Shown here: positions 4,099 to 6,002 of the stretch, piece by piece
Layout of the letters: every line of letters begins with the position of its first letter
How positions within the stretch are numbered: position 1 is the first letter of the stretch
From: Thermoplasmata archaeon
GTDB lineage: Archaea; Thermoplasmatota; Thermoplasmata; Thermoplasmatales; Thermoplasmataceae
DNA: 6,002 bases
Assembly: GCA_021826835.1 (NCBI GenBank)
Contig: JAKAYH010000159.1
Location: 1 to 6,002, forward strand
Direction: 5' to 3'
Notes under the pieces: model-generated
Told to the model about the DNA's origin: nothing
Seen by the model: the letters and a program-made list of their open reading frames with translations, nothing else
Database searches by the model: none
Position numbers and translations under genes: made by a program

Positions 4099-4108
4099 AT
4101 ATATTTAT
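4099..4108 (+). promoter_or_regulatory. TATA box of the four-helix membrane protein gene
   Basis: ATATATTTAT, centred about 27 nt before the ATG at 4130. This spacing decides the start: ATG 4130 rather than the in-frame TTG at 4118. Confidence 0.45.
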
Positions 4109-4129
4109 TTCTAATAATTGAATTGGTGT

Positions 4130-4618
4130 ATGCTGTCACTTAAAATGGTCATAGTCATAATTGGTCTGATAATTCTCGCCTTTCTTATATTTATTTTATA
4201 CCTCTTCATAGACCCTTTTCCTATGTTCTATAAAGAATATGAATTTATTCCGTCTTTATCCCAATGGATTATTTACTTCATAACAGTATTTATTCCACTG
4301 TCCGTTCTCCTCAGAATTTTCTTCAACCCATCTGCGGGAAGAGCAATTAACCCGGTCAACAAAAAATTTGCTAGCACAGCTCCCGTAATTATTTTTCTCG
4401 TACTCATTTCAGTTATTTGGTTTTTGCTTACAAATACAATTCTTATACCTTACCTTGAAACCTACCTATACGCAAATATATCTATTTCCGGCTCCTCTGA
4501 TATTATATATTTGCTATTAATCATCGTATCTATAATCGGTTTACCATTACTATCTGTATCCATCGCGACTCCGGTTAAAACAACGATGGCATTAAAATCA
4601 GTCTTAAACATTCGATAA
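4130..4618 (+). CDS. Uncharacterised integral membrane protein, four predicted helices
   Basis: 162 aa from ATG 4130; an upstream in-frame TTG at 4118 exists but the TATA spacing favours the ATG. Four hydrophobic segments are visible: residues 6-27 (MVIVIIGLIILAFLIFILYL), 45-65 (SQWIIYFITVFIPLSVLLRIF), 84-107 (APVIIFLVLISVIWFLLTN...) and 124-147 (DIIYLLLIIVSIIGLPLLSV). A short hydrophilic loop FFNPSAGRAINPVNKKF lies between the second and third, and a basic tail (KTTMALKSVLNIR) follows. The positive loop and tail would face the cytoplasm. No transporter or enzyme signature is seen and no family is recognised. It is transcribed alone, divergent from the broken AbrB gene, and is followed by a weak hairpin and then the IS630 element. 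Confidence 0.65.
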   Translation: MLSLKMVIVIIGLIILAFLIFILYLFIDPFPMFYKEYEFIPSLSQWIIYFITVFIPLSVLLRIFFNPSAGRAINPVNKKFASTAPVIIFLVLISVIWFLLTNTILIPYLETYLYANISISGSSDIIYLLLIIVSIIGLPLLSVSIATPVKTTMALKSVLNIR

Positions 4619-4635
4619 AACCCAAGATTGGTTTT
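4617..4635 (+). terminator. Weak hairpin with T run after the membrane protein gene
   Basis: AAAACC, 7 nt, GGTTTT begins in the stop codon of the upstream gene. The 6-bp stem is AT-rich and the T run is only four long, so it could be fortuitous; T-rich tracts suffice for termination in archaea. Confidence 0.25.
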
Positions 4636-4704
4636 CATGAGTTTACCTAATTACGAGAATTCTAAACTTTAGATACAACCTCCATGGTTGGAGATAAACA
4701 GCTA

Positions 4705-4725
4705 GTGTTATGACCTGTTAATTAT
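4705..4725 (+). repeat. IS630 terminal inverted repeat, left
   Basis: GTGTTATGACCTGTTAATTA plus T. It matches the right end at 19 of 21 positions. The transposase stop codon (4724-4722) lies inside it, so the element is packed tightly. Confidence 0.8.
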
Positions 4726-5405
4726 GTTGTATAATATTTTGAGAGTTTCTTATCAGCTTTTTCCTTGTCAAAAGTCCACTTTATTTTCTTCTTATCCTGA
4801 TTCCGCTTTCTTGACCATGCAGTGGCCTGCTTTTTCAGATCGCCGTAGTCATTAAATTGCCTGTCTGTGCATTCAATATCCATAACATTGATCTCTATCT
4901 CTGCAATGTTCAACCAGCTTGCATGTTTCGGTGTATAGTGAAATTCCACCCTTGAAAGCAATGTATCGCTTTCATCCTTTCCGAAGGTCTTCTCAAAGGA
5001 ACTCCTGAAATGAGTGTTCAGGTTGTCCAGAACAATGTGTATCTTCTTTCCGTCATGGTATTTACCAAGGACACCTTTTACGAATCTGGCAAAATCTTTC
5101 ATTGTCCTTCTCCTGGTAACCTTGATCATATGCTTTCCCTTTTTCGGTTCCACTGCAACGAAGATATTGGCCTTCCCCTTTCGAACATATTCATAATCAT
5201 ACCTTTCTGGTGAACCGGGTTTCATGGGGATGGATTTCCTCCTGTCCGATCTGATGGGTTTGGGTTTCTCATCTATTGCGATCACATGAATATCTTTACC
5301 GTCACTGGAATAAAGATCGAGGATGTCATACATCCTCTTTCTGTATTCTTCATCTATGGTCTGGATGCACCACATTCTTCTCTTCCATGGCTTTGTGTTG
5401 TTTTT
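4722..5405 (-). CDS. IS630 transposase, DDE catalytic part (second frame)
   Basis: Catalytic half of the transposase, which cuts and joins DNA at the element ends and at TA targets. The frame opens at 5405, directly after TAA at 5408-5406. KNNTKPWKRRMWCIQTIDEE lines up with the 'LKPW..KMWC.P..DEE' linker of full-length IS630 proteins, so translation is expected to enter here from the upstream frame. An internal ATG at 5375 gives 217 aa. Counting from that Met, the DDE acids are D35 (AIDEKP), D117 (VLDNLNTH) and E159 (HASWLNIAEIEI), all intact. A Lys/Arg-rich tail ends at a stop within the left terminal repeat. Joined to the first part the protein would be about 365 aa, normal for the family. 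Confidence 0.85.
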   Translation of the reverse strand, partial: KNNTKPWKRRMWCIQTIDEEYRKRMYDILDLYSSDGKDIHVIAIDEKPKPIRSDRRKSIPMKPGSPERYDYEYVRKGKANIFVAVEPKKGKHMIKVTRRRTMKDFARFVKGVLGKYHDGKKIHIVLDNLNTHFRSSFEKTFGKDESDTLLSRVEFHYTPKHASWLNIAEIEINVMDIECTDRQFNDYGDLKKQATAWSRKRNQDKKKIKWTFDKEKADKKLSKYYTT

Positions 5406-5823
5406 TTAAAATCATGCGAACCACCTCCCTGTTAATTCCCTTCATTGATGGCATCTTCTTCAGTTCTTCTACTAAGAGACGTATGGACCACCTCTTTCTA
5501 CCCTCGGGTGGCGAAGAGCAGGCAAGTGCTATAATCTCAGCAGTCTCTTTCTCACCGTATTTCTTCGGTTGTCCCGGCCTGGAAGCGTCATGAACCGATC
5601 TGTTCATACCACCTTCAATAAAACGTTTCTTTACCTTAAGAACTGTGTCTCTGTTAATGTGAAGAATCTCAGCAATCTCATCGTTTCTCTTACCTTCATG
5701 TGCCAGCAACAACAGTTCAGCCCTTATTACTTCCCTTACTGTTCTCTTCCCCTTCTTAATAATTGTTTTCAGTTCAGATACAGTTTTATCATCCATCTCA
5801 AGCTCAATTCTTTTCATTAACAC
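5350..5823 (-). CDS. IS630 transposase, N-terminal DNA-binding part (first frame)
   Basis: 157 aa from ATG 5823. Residues 20-75 hold the first helix-turn-helix (VREVIRAELLLLAHEGKRND, EIAEILHINRDTVLKVKKRF), then the linker RSVHDASRPGQPKKYGEKET. A second helix-turn-helix follows at about 95-140 (the CSSPPEGRKRWSIRLLVEEL block and GINREVVRMILKK), the paired DNA-binding domain that recognises the terminal repeats. After ILKK the frame passes through an A7 run (5407-5401) and wanders off as QHKAMEEKNVVHPDHR to a stop at 5350. The homologous continuation is in the other frame. A TATA-like TTATATTTAT lies about 25 nt before the start. Alone this product could act as a DNA-binding repressor of the full transposase. 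Confidence 0.85.
   Translation of the reverse strand: MLMKRIELEMDDKTVSELKTIIKKGKRTVREVIRAELLLLAHEGKRNDEIAEILHINRDTVLKVKKRFIEGGMNRSVHDASRPGQPKKYGEKETAEIIALACSSPPEGRKRWSIRLLVEELKKMPSMKGINREVVRMILKKQHKAMEEKNVVHPDHR
5401..5407 (-). other. A7 run at the junction of the two transposase frames
   Basis: The minus strand has TTTT then seven A, read TTA AAA AAA CAA in the first frame. To enter the second frame the reading must move +1 or -2. The usual -1 shift leads to an unrelated frame. Transcript slippage giving A6 or A9 would make the fusion; A9 yields ILKKNNTKPW, which aligns best with the family pattern LKKN..KPW. Confidence 0.6.
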
Positions 5824-5842
5824 AGTAACGTTTGAGGAGTAG

Positions 5843-5852
5843 ATAAATATAA
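5843..5852 (-). promoter_or_regulatory. TATA box of the IS630 transposase
   Basis: Minus strand TTATATTTAT, centred about 25 nt before ATG 5823, inside the element and next to the right terminal repeat. This indicates leaderless transposase mRNA. Confidence 0.5.
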
Positions 5853-5855
5853 CGA

Positions 5856-5876
5856 ATAATTAATAGGTCATGACAC
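5856..5876 (-). repeat. IS630 terminal inverted repeat, right
   Basis: Reverse complement reads GTGTCATGACCTATTAATTA plus T. It lies just upstream of the transposase promoter and start at 5823, so transposase binding here could repress its own transcription. Confidence 0.8.
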
Positions 5877-5882
5877 TAGCAT

Positions 5883-6002
5883 GAAGGAAAGAGCACCTTC
5901 GGGTCGAAGGGAATTGAAGCCCATGGAGATTCCACGGGCAACCTTTGAAGTGGGAAGCTCTCTGCGAGATCGGGAGAGGAGATCACTTCATATGGACATC
6001 CA
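5883..6002 (+). pseudogene. Probable tnpB (IS200/IS605) C-terminal remnant, interrupted by frameshift
   Basis: Tentative. In the frame starting at 5883 the sequence reads STFGSKGIEAHGDSTGNL before TGA at 5946. This resembles the weakly conserved tail of TnpB proteins ('G..GI.A.GD.T..L'). In the frame of 5881 it then continues as FEVGSSLRDRERRSLHM, like the next part of that tail ('V.EVGSS..R'). A +1 shift near 5943 would join them. The DNA left of the IS630 element does not supply the rest of tnpB (stops occur in both frames at the empty site), so it was already a fragment before the IS630 landed beside it, or the left flank was replaced. The alternative, a new gene starting at ATG 5881, cannot be excluded because the window ends. 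Confidence 0.35.

Larger units (their letters stand above)
4703..5878 (-). mobile_element. IS630-family insertion sequence, complete
   Basis: An element of about 1.17 kb bounded by imperfect terminal inverted repeats (GTGTTATGACCTGTTAATTA at 4705; GTGTCATGACCTATTAATTA as the reverse complement from 5876, 19 of the first 21 bases identical). It is flanked on each side by TA, the target duplicated by IS630/Tc1-mariner transposases. It carries one transposase gene on the minus strand, divided into two frames. The TA copies sit in GC-TA-GC on the outer sides. Both ends, the flanking TA and all three acidic residues are intact. The right flank is the remnant at 5883-6002. Confidence 0.88.

Noticed and set aside
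4676..4690. CAACC-TCCAT-GGTTG small palindrome left of the IS630 as an IS200/IS605 end
   Set aside because: A five-base stem is too short to support; no IS605 end signature accompanies it.
5010..5820. Plus-strand frames of 60-105 aa
   Set aside because: All are antisense to the intact IS630 transposase domains.

Overview
The window looks archaeal, most likely from Thermoplasmata or a related euryarchaeal group. The integrase has the archaeal GH-x-GDIE-x-x-Y-x-x-NK active-site block. Two AbrB-type DNA-binding proteins and an archaeal plasmid-type prim-pol fragment are present. Almost every start codon has a TATA-like box about 22-28 nt upstream and no Shine-Dalgarno sequence, the arrangement expected for leaderless archaeal mRNAs. 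The lineage is inferred from protein style only. No rRNA, tRNA or CRISPR array was seen.

Layout. 1-526: 3' part of a tyrosine recombinase gene on +, cut by the window edge. 521-904: convergent winged-helix gene on -, with no visible start for its first helix. 940-1689: a segment framed by a perfect 15-bp inverted repeat and carrying six copies of a TTTGCACCT-like motif around a two-gene minus-strand operon (50 aa and 141 aa, both uncharacterised). 1694-2103: promoter with a palindromic operator, an AbrB-like gene, and a 53-aa gene coupled to it through ATGA. 2158-2390: the N-terminal piece of a prim-pol replication protein, which stops matching abruptly. 2391-2690: a decayed minus-strand reading frame truncated at the same point. 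2722-3756: three small minus-strand genes (118, 70 and about 102-116 aa), each with its own TATA box. 3798-3964: a minus-strand AbrB-family gene broken by one frameshift. 4130-4618: a four-helix membrane protein on +. 4703-5878: a complete IS630-family insertion sequence whose transposase is split between two frames at an A7 run. 5883-6002: probably the 3' tail of a broken tnpB (IS200/IS605).

Interpretation. The left half (integrase, winged-helix protein, spaced repeats, AbrB-like protein, small partner, prim-pol) resembles the integration, control and replication module of an integrated plasmid or virus, with the replication gene destroyed by a rearrangement near 2390. The repeated motif always points the same way towards the nearest promoter, so it may be the binding site of one of the encoded regulators, or iterons of the former origin. 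The right half is AT-rich accessory DNA with small hypothetical genes and transposon debris. Several reading frames are broken by one-base shifts in or near homopolymers. This may be real decay, but sequencing error has not been excluded.
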